Shown here: positions 44,993 through 53,800 of the stretch, one piece after another
How positions within the stretch are numbered: the first letter of the stretch is position 1
Layout: every line of letters starts with the position of its first letter
From: Actinocorallia sp039871655
Lineage (GTDB): Bacteria > Actinomycetota > Actinomycetes > Streptosporangiales > Streptosporangiaceae
Length of the DNA: 64,000 nt
Assembly: GCF_039871655.1 (NCBI RefSeq)
Contig: NZ_JBDPLZ010000013.1
Location: 62,001 to 126,000, forward strand
Direction of reading: 5' to 3'
The notes under the pieces: model-generated
What the model was told of the DNA's origin: nothing
Seen by the model: the letters and a program-made list of their open reading frames with translations, nothing else
Database searches by the model: none
Program-made: the position numbers and the translations under genes

Positions 44993-46249
44993 TCAGGACG
45001 CCTCGGGGGTGAGGCGGGCCGCCCGGGAGAGGAGATGGCGGCGCTCCGGGACGCTGGGAGCCCGGTGGGCGGCGGCACGGTAGGCGGCCGCCGCGCCGGA
45101 ACGCTCGCCCTGGAGTTCCAGGAGGTGGGCGCGGGTCGCCAGGAGGCGGTGGTGGCGGGCCAGCCGGGAATCGGATTCCAGCACCGAGAGCAGTTCCAGC
45201 GCGGCGGCGGGACCGTGGACCATGGCCACGGCGACCGCCCGGTTGAGGGAGGTCACGGGGTTCGGGGCGATCCTCTCCAGCAAGTCGTACAGGGCGAGGA
45301 TCTGGAGCCAGTCGGTGGCCTCCACCTCCTCGGCCTCGGCGTGGACGGCGGCGATGGCGGCCTGGAGCTGGTACGGGCCCAGGGGGCTCGGATCGCCCAG
45401 GGCACGGGTGAGCAGGGCGGTTCCCTCGTCGATGAGGGCCCTGTCCCACAGGGCGCGGTCCTGCTCGTCCAGGGGCACGAGCGCCCCGTCCGCGGTGGCG
45501 CGAGCCGGGCGGCGGGCGTCGGTGAGCAGCATCAGGGCCAGCAGCCCCGCGGCCTCGGATTCGCCGGGAAGGGCGCGGTGGAGCAGGCGGGCGAGCCTGA
45601 TGGCCTCCCCGGACAGCGCGGGGGCGGTCAGACGGTCGCCGCCGGAGGAGGTGTAGCCCTCATTGAAGATCAGGTAGAGCACGTGCAGCACCTCGCCGAG
45701 CCGTTCGGCCAGCTCGGCGGCCCCGGGAGGCCGGAAGGGCAGTCCGGATGCCTTGATGCCCTGCTTGGCCCGGCTGATCCGCTGGGCCATCGTCGCCTCC
45801 GGGACGAGGAAGGCCGCGGCGATCTGCGCGGTGGTCAGGCCGCCCACGGCCCGCAGGGTCAGGGCGATCCGGCTCGGCGTGGACAGGGCCGGATGGCAGC
45901 ACAGGAAGAGCAGTGTCAGGGAGTCGTCCCGGTCGGCCTCCGGGTCGGCGTCGGCGGGCCTGCCGAGCAGCTCCGACTGCGGGATCGCCAGCATGACGCG
46001 GTCCTCGCGGGACCTGCGGGACCGCTCGGCCCGCACCTGGTCCACCAGCCTGCGCGAGGCGACGGCGACCAGCCAGCCCCGGGGATTGTCCGGAACGCCC
46101 TCGGCGGGCCACTGCAGGGCCGCGGCCAGAAGCGCCTCCTGGACGGCGTCCTCGCACAGGTCGAACTGCCCGTACCGCCGGACGAGGGCCCCGAGGACCT
46201 GCGGCGCGAGCTCGCGCAGCAGGTCCTCGGGGCGGGAGGGCACGCTCAC
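44993..46249 (-). CDS. ECF42-like RNA polymerase sigma factor with C-terminal helical extension
   Basis: 418 residues from GTG 46249. Sigma region 2 (VRRYGQFDLCEDAVQEALLAA) and region 4 (GGLTTAQIAAAFLVPEATMAQRISRAKQ) are followed by about 240 residues of helical, TPR-like extension (NEGYTSSGGDRL, PLDEQDRALWDRALIDEG, PYQLQAAIAAVHAEAE, NRAVAVAMVHGPAAAL), the hallmark of ECF42. Overlaps the YCII/DGPF gene by 4 nt; ECF42 sigma factors are typically encoded with DGPF proteins. No classical anti-sigma factor is seen. Confidence 0.9.
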   Translation of the reverse strand: MSVPSRPEDLLRELAPQVLGALVRRYGQFDLCEDAVQEALLAAALQWPAEGVPDNPRGWLVAVASRRLVDQVRAERSRRSREDRVMLAIPQSELLGRPADADPEADRDDSLTLLFLCCHPALSTPSRIALTLRAVGGLTTAQIAAAFLVPEATMAQRISRAKQGIKASGLPFRPPGAAELAERLGEVLHVLYLIFNEGYTSSGGDRLTAPALSGEAIRLARLLHRALPGESEAAGLLALMLLTDARRPARATADGALVPLDEQDRALWDRALIDEGTALLTRALGDPSPLGPYQLQAAIAAVHAEAEEVEATDWLQILALYDLLERIAPNPVTSLNRAVAVAMVHGPAAALELLSVLESDSRLARHHRLLATRAHLLELQGERSGAAAAYRAAAHRAPSVPERRHLLSRAARLTPEAS

Positions 46250-46608
46250 GCGTCCGCCGAGCCGTCGTGCAGGATCGGCCACAGCTCCACCGGGTCCTGG
46301 TCGGCGAAGGGAATGTCCGCCGCGATCTGCAGCGCCCGCTCCTCGCTCTCGCAGTCCAGCAGGTAGAAGCTGGCCATGTACTCCTTGGTCTCCAGGTAGG
46401 GCCCGTCGGTGATCGCGGGAACTCCGTTCCGCCGCCGCACCAGCCTGGCGTTCGCCGCGTCCGCCAGCCCGTACGCCCCCAGCAGTTCCCCGCTCTCGGT
46501 GTACTTCTTGTTGAACGCGTCCTGCCTGGCGACGGCCTCGGGCCACTCCTCCGCCGGGAACGAGTTCCACTTCTCCTGGTTCCCGTAGATCATCAGCAGG
46601 TACTTCAT
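46246..46608 (-). CDS. YCII/DGPF-domain protein, partner of the ECF42 sigma factor
   Basis: 120 residues from ATG 46608 with AGGGG upstream: MKYLLMIYGNQEKW start, and the DGPF-type motif as TDGPYLETKEYMASFYLL. Family members accompany ECF42 sigma factors and may be part of their regulon or signalling. Stop overlaps the sigma start (GTGA). Confidence 0.9.
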   Translation of the reverse strand: MKYLLMIYGNQEKWNSFPAEEWPEAVARQDAFNKKYTESGELLGAYGLADAANARLVRRRNGVPAITDGPYLETKEYMASFYLLDCESEERALQIAADIPFADQDPVELWPILHDGSADA

Positions 46609-46762
46609 CGCGGTGCCCCTTCGTTTCGGTGTGCTGTCACCCCTCGGTCGGAGCCGGGGCCACCCCCTCGACATCCCCGCCGATTTTTCTTCGACTTTTT
46701 TTAACAGGGTCTCGGGGCGTCGGGGAAAGGGCCGGTCAGGGCCCGCGGCGCCCGGGAACGGC

Positions 46763-46807
46763 CGAAGGCCGGTGCCCCCGCTCGGAGAGCGCGGGCACCG
46801 GCCTTCG
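46763..46807 (-). terminator. long stem-loop after the carboxylase alpha-chain gene
   Basis: 21-base arms (CGAAGGCCGGTGCC... and ...GGCACCGGCCTTCG) with one mismatch and a 3-base GGA loop, starting 19 bp beyond the stop at 46826. Confidence 0.85.
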
Positions 46808-46825
46808 GGACGGGAATCGGGGCGG

Positions 46826-48571
46826 TCAGTCCTTGATCTCGCAGATGGCGGCGCCGCTGGTGACGGTCTGGCCCACCTCGGCGGACAGGCCGGTGATGGT
46901 GCCGGCCTTGTGCGCGGTGAGGGGCTGCTCCATCTTCATGGCCTCCAGGACCACGACGGTGTCGCCGGCGGCGACGGCAGCGCCCTCCTCGACGAGGATC
47001 TTGACGATGGTGCCCTGCATGGGGGAGACCAGGGAGTCGCCGCTGGCAGCGGCGGCGGCGCCCTTCTTCTTGCCGCGCTTGGGAGCCGCCTTGCCCGCGG
47101 CGGCCGGAGCCGCGCCCGCGCCGAGCCCGGCGGGCAGCACGACCTCCAGGCGCTTGCCGCCGACCTCGACGACGACCTTCTGCCGCTCGGCCGGCTCCTC
47201 CACCTCGGTGGCGGCGGCGTACGGCTCGATCTTGTTGTCGTACTCGGTCTCGATCCACCGGGTGTGGACGGAGAACGGAGCCGAGATGTAGGCGTCCTGG
47301 GTGAGGATGTCGCGGTGGAAGGGGATCACCGTGGGCATGCCCTCGATGACGAACTCCGCCAGGGCCCGGCGGGAGCGCTCGATGGCCTGCTCGCGGGTGG
47401 CGCCCGTGACGATCAGCTTGGCGACCAGGGAGTCGAACGACTGCGGCACCGTCTGGCCCGCGACGTAACCGGAGTCCAGGCGCACGCCGGGGCCGGTCGG
47501 GGCCTGCAGGTCCGTGATGGTGCCGGGCGCCGGGAGGAAGCCGCGGCCGGCGTCCTCGGCGTTGATGCGGAACTCGATGGAGTGGCCGCGCACCACCGGG
47601 TCGCCGTAGCCGAGCTCCTCGCCGTCGGCGATGCGGAACATCTCACGGACCAGGTCGATGCCGGTGACCTCCTCGGTGACCGGGTGCTCGACCTGAAGGC
47701 GGGTGTTGACCTCCAGGAAGGAGATCGTGCCGTCCTGGCCGACGAGGAACTCGCAGGTGCCCGCGCCGACGTAGCCGGCCTCCTTCAGGATCGCCTTGGA
47801 GGAGGAGTACAGCAGCTCCAGCTGCTGCTCGTTCAGGAACGGCGCGGGGGCCTCCTCCACCAGCTTCTGGTGGCGGCGCTGCAGCGAGCAGTCACGGGTG
47901 GAGACGACGACCACGTTGCCGTGCCGGTCGGCCAGGCACTGGGTCTCCACGTGCCGGGGCTTGTCCAGGTAGCGCTCCACGAAGCACTCGCCGCGGCCGA
48001 ACGCGCCGACGGCCTCGCGCACCGCCGAGTCGTACAGCTCGGGCACCTCTTCGAGGGTGCGGGCGACCTTCAGGCCGCGGCCGCCGCCGCCGAACGCCGC
48101 CTTGATCGCGATCGGAAGGCCGTGCTCCTTGGCGAACTCCACGACCTCCTCGGCGCCCGACACCGGGTCCGCGGTGCCGGCGACCAGCGGAGCGCCGACC
48201 TTCTGCGCGATGTGGCGGGCCTGGACCTTGTCGCCCAGCGCGGTGATCGCCGCGGGCGGCGGGCCGATCCAGATCAGGCCGGCGTCGAGCACGGCCTGGG
48301 CGAAGTCGGCGTTCTCCGCCAGGAACCCGTAGCCGGGGTGCACCGCGTCAGCGCCGCTGTCGGCAGCGATCTTCAGCAGCTTGTCCACGCTCAGATAGGA
48401 CTCGGCCGCGCTCTGCCCGCCCAGCGCGTAGGCCTCGTCGGCCACGCGTACGTGCAGGGCGTCGAGATCCTGCTCGCTGTAGACCGCCACGCTGCCCAGC
48501 CCCGCGTCCCGGCAGGCGCGTGCGATCCGCACCGCGATCTCGCCCCGGTTGGCGATGAGAACTTTCCGCAA
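46826..48571 (-). CDS. acyl-CoA carboxylase alpha chain (biotin carboxylase + BCCP)
   Basis: 581 residues. Biotin-carboxylase domain (KVLIANRGEIAVRIARACRD, HPGYGFLAENADFA, AAFGGGGRGLKV, EVNTRLQVEHPVTE), a linker, and a C-terminal biotinyl domain with VLEAMKMEQPL (Lys modified by biotin). TTG 48571 is the only suitable start next to the KVLIANRGE motif, with GGAG eight bases upstream. AccA3-type chain: pairs with separate carboxyltransferase betas to form malonyl- or methylmalonyl-CoA; none of those are in the window. Links to mutAB through methylmalonyl-CoA (inference). Confidence 0.95.
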   Translation of the reverse strand: MRKVLIANRGEIAVRIARACRDAGLGSVAVYSEQDLDALHVRVADEAYALGGQSAAESYLSVDKLLKIAADSGADAVHPGYGFLAENADFAQAVLDAGLIWIGPPPAAITALGDKVQARHIAQKVGAPLVAGTADPVSGAEEVVEFAKEHGLPIAIKAAFGGGGRGLKVARTLEEVPELYDSAVREAVGAFGRGECFVERYLDKPRHVETQCLADRHGNVVVVSTRDCSLQRRHQKLVEEAPAPFLNEQQLELLYSSSKAILKEAGYVGAGTCEFLVGQDGTISFLEVNTRLQVEHPVTEEVTGIDLVREMFRIADGEELGYGDPVVRGHSIEFRINAEDAGRGFLPAPGTITDLQAPTGPGVRLDSGYVAGQTVPQSFDSLVAKLIVTGATREQAIERSRRALAEFVIEGMPTVIPFHRDILTQDAYISAPFSVHTRWIETEYDNKIEPYAAATEVEEPAERQKVVVEVGGKRLEVVLPAGLGAGAAPAAAGKAAPKRGKKKGAAAAASGDSLVSPMQGTIVKILVEEGAAVAAGDTVVVLEAMKMEQPLTAHKAGTITGLSAEVGQTVTSGAAICEIKD

Positions 48572-48817
48572 CGTACGTCTCCGTCCCTGAGAACCGTCGA
48601 GAGGGATCACCCCTGACCTGACCCGTCGGAACGCGAGTTTAGGGAATCGGGATTTCTGCTGCGTAATCGCCTCCTTATTTGGGCGCTTTCGCAGCTGGGG
48701 CGGCGGCTGTGAGCGGTTTTGGCCGGATGCGGTCGCCTCCCGGACGCGCGGGGTCGAAGTGGTGTGAGCTGTGGAAGGTACGCCGGTAACCGGCTCGACA
48801 AGCGGAAGGACCAGCCC

Positions 48818-49090
48818 ATGGGAGCGGACCGCAGAGGCGGCAACATCGCCCAGATGGAAGAACTCGCCCGCCTGTTCTCCCGGCACTCCAAGAACCTCGA
48901 CGCCCTCATCAAGGACCTCAACGGCCGCACCGTCGGCTCCACCGAGATCTGGTGGGGCCCCGGAGCCGACCGCTTCCGCGCCGCCTGGGCCGAGGCCAAG
49001 TCCGCCTTCGACAAGATGGCCGTCGCCCTCGAGGAGGGCTCCGCCGACGTCCGCCGCTCCCAGCAGAACATCGAGGCCGCCACCCGCTGA
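48818..49090 (+). CDS. WXG100-family protein (ESAT-6-like)
   Basis: 90 residues forming a helical hairpin with WWGPGAD at the turn (WxG motif) and helices rich in Ala/Arg/Lys. Such proteins are secreted by type VII systems. ATG 48818 has GGAAGGA upstream. The FHA-FtsK ATPase of the secretion type lies 2 kb away in opposite orientation. Unusually for EsxA/B, no second WXG100 gene is adjacent. No C-terminal YxxxD/E signal is obvious. Confidence 0.85.
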   Translation: MGADRRGGNIAQMEELARLFSRHSKNLDALIKDLNGRTVGSTEIWWGPGADRFRAAWAEAKSAFDKMAVALEEGSADVRRSQQNIEAATR

Positions 49091-49305
49091 CCGGCCCCGG
49101 AGTGAACGGAGACGGGCCCCCGTCCCCGCCGGACCCCCTCGTCCCGGACCCCGGTCCGGACGGAACCTCACCTTCGGCATCCCCCATCCCGGATCGCGGG
49201 AGGGGCGGTGCGGCGTCTCGAGGCCCTTCCGGCCCGGATCGCGGGGCGGATGGAGGAGCGTCTTCGGTCTCGCGTGGATCATCGCGTCGGCGGAGGAGCG
49301 CGGCG

Positions 49306-50025
49306 GTGTTCTTCGGCCGGTTTCCTCCGGCGGCGCGGGAGCTCGTGCTGCTCACCGTCCTCTACACCGCCTACCGGCTGGGGCGGCTGGTCTCGGCCGG
49401 CCGGGTCGGCGAGGCGCGGGAGAACGCGCGGGAGCTGTGGCGGCTCGAACGCGCTCTGGGCCTGCCCGGGGAGGACGCGCTCCAGCGGCTGGTACTGGAC
49501 CACGACCTGATCGTCCGGGCCGCCAACGCCTACTACGCCACCGTGCACTTCCCGGCGATCATCGTCTTCCTGCTGTGGATGTACCTGCGGCGTCCCGTCC
49601 ACTACCTGTGGATCCGACGGGTCTTGACCGTCCTCACCGCCGCCGGGCTCCTGCTGCACGTGACGGTCCCCCTGGCCCCGCCCCGCCTGGTCGAGGACTT
49701 CGGGATGACGGACACCGGGGTCCTGCACGGGCAGAGCCCCTACGGGGGCTCCGCGGTCGACGCGTTCTCCAACCAGTACGCCGCGATGCCGTCCCTGCAC
49801 GTCGGCTGGGCCCTGCTCATCGCGATCGGCCTCATCGCCGCGACCCGCGCCCGCCTGCGCCTCCTGTGGCTCCTGCACCCCCTGGCCACCCTGCTCGTGG
49901 TGGTCGTCACCGCCCACCACTACTGGCTGGACGCCCTTGTCGCCGTCCTCCTCTTGGCCCTGGCCCTGGTCCTCCTGCGCCCGCCCCGTCCCGTTCACCC
50001 GTCCGCGGGCACCGGGGACGGGTGA
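49306..50025 (+). CDS. PAP2-family membrane phosphatase/phosphotransferase (Aur1-like)
   Basis: 239 residues from GTG 49306, chosen because GGAGGAG lies suitably upstream; an in-frame GTG at 49102 would add a 68-residue Pro/Gly/Arg-rich, low-complexity extension. About five helices. Catalytic motifs: AAMPSLHVGW (PSxH) and TAHHYWLDALVA (HxxxD); the C1 lysine motif is weak, as in the Aur1/inositolphosphotransferase branch. Probably acts on lipid phosphates at the outer face of the membrane. Confidence 0.82.
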   Translation: MFFGRFPPAARELVLLTVLYTAYRLGRLVSAGRVGEARENARELWRLERALGLPGEDALQRLVLDHDLIVRAANAYYATVHFPAIIVFLLWMYLRRPVHYLWIRRVLTVLTAAGLLLHVTVPLAPPRLVEDFGMTDTGVLHGQSPYGGSAVDAFSNQYAAMPSLHVGWALLIAIGLIAATRARLRLLWLLHPLATLLVVVVTAHHYWLDALVAVLLLALALVLLRPPRPVHPSAGTGDG

Positions 50026-50079
50026 AGACCCGCCGAACGCGGCTTCCGGACCGCCTCGGGGCAGGCGTCCGCCGAGGGC

Positions 50080-50457
50080 TCAGGGGACGATCTTGAGGGT
50101 GGTCACGCCCATGCCCCGGTACTCGGCGGGGAAGACGGTGCAGATCGGCCGCCCCTCGAGGGAGTCCGCCTTGGGGCGGGCCTCGAAGGCGGCATGAGCG
50201 AAGGCCCAGTCGGTGCCGCTCCTGACGAGTTCGCCCAGGGAGTAGCCCTCCACTCCACCCAGAGGCAGGAACTGGAGCTTGTCCAGGGTCAGCAGGAACT
50301 CGCCGAGACCGGGCCGGTGCGCGGCCGCGGCGGCCAGGCAGAGCGCGGGGACCAGGAGCGGTCGCCCCGGCTCCTTGGCGGCCTCGACCATGATCTGCGC
50401 CATGTGGCGGCTGCCTATCGCGGCCAGCGCGGTGTGGTCCAGGATGTGCGGGATCAC
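50080..50457 (-). CDS. PIN-domain-like protein, putative toxin
   Basis: 125 residues from GTG 50457, overlapping the upstream gene by 4 nt. ILDHTALAAIG gives the first PIN aspartate; RPLLVPALCLAAAAA, DWAFAHAAFEARP and ICTVFPAEYRGMGVTTL follow the order of actinobacterial PIN-like proteins. The last acidic position, typically D in TxD, is replaced (CTVFP), so nuclease competence is uncertain. Partner of the ORF at 50454. Confidence 0.6.
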   Translation of the reverse strand: MIPHILDHTALAAIGSRHMAQIMVEAAKEPGRPLLVPALCLAAAAAHRPGLGEFLLTLDKLQFLPLGGVEGYSLGELVRSGTDWAFAHAAFEARPKADSLEGRPICTVFPAEYRGMGVTTLKIVP

Positions 50458-50816
50458 CGAGACCTCGCGTCGGAGGGGATCTCCTCCGCCGGAGCGCCCT
50501 CGGCGAGCCATCGCTCCCAGTCGGTGCGGGTCCCCCGGGGGTTGACGTTCGCGCGGTACTCGGCGAGCAGGAAGTCGTACAGGCGTCGCCGCTGCTCCTC
50601 GAGCTCGGCCAGCTCGGGTTCGCGGGGCCTGCCGAAGGCGCTTTCCAGGAGTTCCTGCACGGAGACGCCCTGCTCCGCCGCGAGCGCGACGAGATGCCGC
50701 CGCATACGGTCGTCGACCTGGAAGGAAGGTGCTTCGAGACGCTCCATCCGCCGAGCGCGGGCAGAGGACTCCGCCGCCCCCGGCACGTCTCGCTCCTCCC
50801 CGAAGCTGAGTGTCAT
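50454..50816 (-). CDS. putative antitoxin / small DNA-binding protein
   Basis: 120 residues. A ribbon-helix-helix-like segment FQVDDRMRRHLVALAAEQGV SVQELLE in the middle is followed by a Glu/Arg-rich helix and a C-terminal acidic tail. The gene order (regulator first, 4-nt overlap, PIN-like protein second) is that of type II toxin-antitoxin modules. Identity inferred from layout and fold pattern. Confidence 0.5.
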   Translation of the reverse strand: MTLSFGEERDVPGAAESSARARRMERLEAPSFQVDDRMRRHLVALAAEQGVSVQELLESAFGRPREPELAELEEQRRRLYDFLLAEYRANVNPRGTRTDWERWLAEGAPAEEIPSDARSR

Positions 50817-50894
50817 GACCGGATCCTGACACGAACGGCCATCGCGATGTGTGCTCTTCGCGTTACTCGAAGTGGCGGTCGGTCTTCGGCGGGG

Positions 50895-53800
50895 TCAGCC
50901 TTCGGTGAGGGCCGGAGGCAGGGCGGCCTGGACGGGGGTGGGGGTGCCGGCGAGGATGAGGAGGCCGCGGCCGAGGGGGCCGGTGTAGGTGGCGTTGCGG
51001 GGGAGGCGGAGGCCGAAGAGCTCGCCGTCGTCAGGGGACTGGATGCCCAGGAGGAGGCCGGTGCGGGTCTTGCGGGCGTCGGCGATGAAGCCCCGGTAGC
51101 CGCGGCCCAGGTCCTCGGTGGCGCCGGCGATGACGACGGCGTGCTCGCCGTCGCGGGCGCTGCGCAGCAGGGACTGGACGGCGTCGCCCAGCTCGGTCTC
51201 GTCGATGAGTTCGGCGTCGTCGACGAGGACGACGAAACGGTGCTCGGGGGCGACGATCGCCTCCACCTCTGCCTCCTCGGCGGTGGAGTCGAGCACGGCC
51301 AGCACGCCGGGGACGTCGCGCAGCTCCCGCAGGGGGGAGCGGCGGGGGGTGACGGCCAGCAGGGGGACGCCCCGCTCGAGGAGCGAACGCGCCATCGTCA
51401 TCAGGGTGGTGGAGCGGCCCGAGCGCGGCGGGCCCGCCACGATGAAGGACGGGCCGTCCTCCAGCAGGTCGATGCCGACGGGGGAGAGGGTGTCGCCGCC
51501 CGCGCCGACCAGGCACCACAGCGCCGACGGAGCACGGAGATCGGGGGCGAGGGCGAGTGCCTCCTCGGTGGTGATGCGGGCGGGCAGCTCGTCCACCCGC
51601 AGCGGGCCGGGCCGCACCCTGCCGTAGCGGGCGGAGGCGGCGGAGGCGATCGCGTGGAGGGCCGCGACCTGAGCGGTTCCGGACGGGTCCTGGCCGAGGA
51701 GGCCGATCTGGGACTCCAGGGTCGGGGCGTTGGGGGTGACGCGCAGGGCGCGTCCCGCCGGCATGCGGGCGGGGATGCGCGCGTCGGGCAGGCCCGCGTA
51801 TCCGTAGTCGGACGGGTCGGCCATGCGCAGGATCAGCCGCCGGTCGAAGGCCATCGCGGCCTGGCCCATCAGGCCCGTCCGGTCGCCGGTGAAGACGGCG
51901 CGCAGCCCGACCGCGGCGCCCTCCTGCAGCAGCCGCAGCAGGGCGGTGACGAGCCGCCCGTAGTCGTAGTGCTCGAAGGACGCGGTGAAGCCCTCCCAGC
52001 GGTCCAGCAGGAGCACCATCCAGGGCAGCCGCTCGCCCGCCGAGACGGTGGCGCGCTGCTCGGCCAGCGAGGCGAACCCCGCCTCGGCGAGCAGCTGCTG
52101 GCGGCGCCCGACCTCGGCGCCCAGCGCGTTCAGCAGCCGCTCGACCCGGTCGTAGGAGTCGCGGGAGACGACGGCGCCGCAGTGCGGGAGGGCGGCCAGC
52201 GGGGCCAGCCCGTTGCCGCCGCAGTCGACGGCGTACAGGTGCACGTCGTAGGGGGTGCAGGAGGCGGCCAGCGCCCCGGCGAGGGAGCGCAGCGCCGTCG
52301 TGCGCCCCGACTGGGCGGACCCGGCGAGGTAGAGGTGCCCGTCGTTCTCCAGGTCCAGCGTGAGCGGCGCGCGGCCCTGCTCCGCGGGCAGGTCGGTGAC
52401 GCCGAACTCCACGGGCGGGACCCGCACCACCGAGCCCCCGGCGGCGGGCCGCGGGGACAGGACGACGGCGTCGGGCAGCGGGGCGAGCCACGGGCTCGGC
52501 TGGGGCGGGACGCCGGCCTTGCGCGCGGCCTCGGCGATCGCCCGCACCAGCACCGCCAGGTCGGTGACCTGCTCGTCCTGCTCTTCCTCGGGGACGGGCA
52601 GGGGGTGGCCGAGCTGGGCCCAGCCCAGCGTCCGCGCCTCGGTGGGCCGGTTGCCGCCGCCGCGCCGTCCGCCGATCCGCGCCGACTGCACGGCCGACGG
52701 GCTGCCCGCCCCCGACCGCACGTAGCACCGGCCGGGCGTCGCCTTGGAGATGCGGGCCGCGTCGGGGACCTCCAGCACGTCGGTGGAGTCCTCGGCGTCG
52801 GTGACCCGCAGCGCGATCCGCAGGTTGGTGTTGGCCCGGATCTCGGCGGTCACCACCCCGGCGGGCCGCTGCGTGGCCAGGATCAGGTGCACGCCCAGCG
52901 AGCGGCCCCTGCGGCCGATGTCCACCAGCCCGTCGACGAACCCGGGCAGCTCCGCGGCCATCGCCGCGAACTCGTCGATGACCAGAACCAGCCGGGGCAG
53001 CGGCGGCAACCCGCTCTCCGGCCCCCGCCCGTCCTGCGCCGCGTGGCCGGCGCGCGGGGGCGGCACGCTTTGCGGGAGCCGCCCGGCCGGGGCGGCCTGC
53101 GCCGAACGGGCCGCCTGGTAGTCCTCGATGTCCTTGGCTCCGGCCTTCAGCAGCAGGTGCTCGCGGCGGCGCAGCTCGGCGGCGAGCGACTCCAGCGCCC
53201 GTTCGGTGAGGCGGCCGTCGAGGTCGGTGACCATCCCGACGGTGTGGGGGAGCGCCGCGCAGTCCTTGAAGGCGGCGCCGCCCTTGTAGTCGATGAGGAC
53301 GAACGTCATCTCGTCCGGCCGGTTGTGCACCGCCAGCGAGGCGATGAGCGTCTGCAGCAGCTCGGACTTGCCCGCGCCGGTGGTGCCGGCGATGAGCCCG
53401 TGGGGGCCGTCGGCGCTCAGGTCGACCTCGAACGGGCCGCCTCCGCCCACGCCGATCGGCACCCGGGTGCCGCGCCCGCCGCGCTTCCAGCCGTCGAGGA
53501 TGTGCGCGGGGGTGGGGTCGGGCAGGCCGAGCAGGTCCAGCAGCCGGGCCGCGGCGGGCAGCGCCTCGGCGGTGTCCTCGCGGGAGACGTCCTTGACGGG
53601 GGCCAGCGCCCGGCCGAGCCGTCCCGCCCACAGGGCGCTCACCCGGTCGGCGAGCACCGGCCCGAGCGACTCCAGGGCGTGGCCGCGCAGCCGCAGGTGG
53701 TCGTCGTCGGCCCAGGAGGCGACGACGGTGCACTCCTCGGGCAGGAGCCGCTCCTCGTCGTCCAGGCAGATGACGTGGACGCCGTGTTCGGGCCCGTGCT

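Noticed and set aside
46826..49282. Carboxylase alpha chain extended to 818 residues
   Set aside because: The extension is antisense to the WXG100 gene and lacks similarity; biotin carboxylases begin at KVLIANRGE.
49102..49305. N-terminal extension of the PAP2 protein from GTG 49102
   Set aside because: Low-complexity Pro/Gly/Arg/Ser sequence with a weak ribosome site, while GGAGGAG supports GTG 49306; kept only as an alternative.
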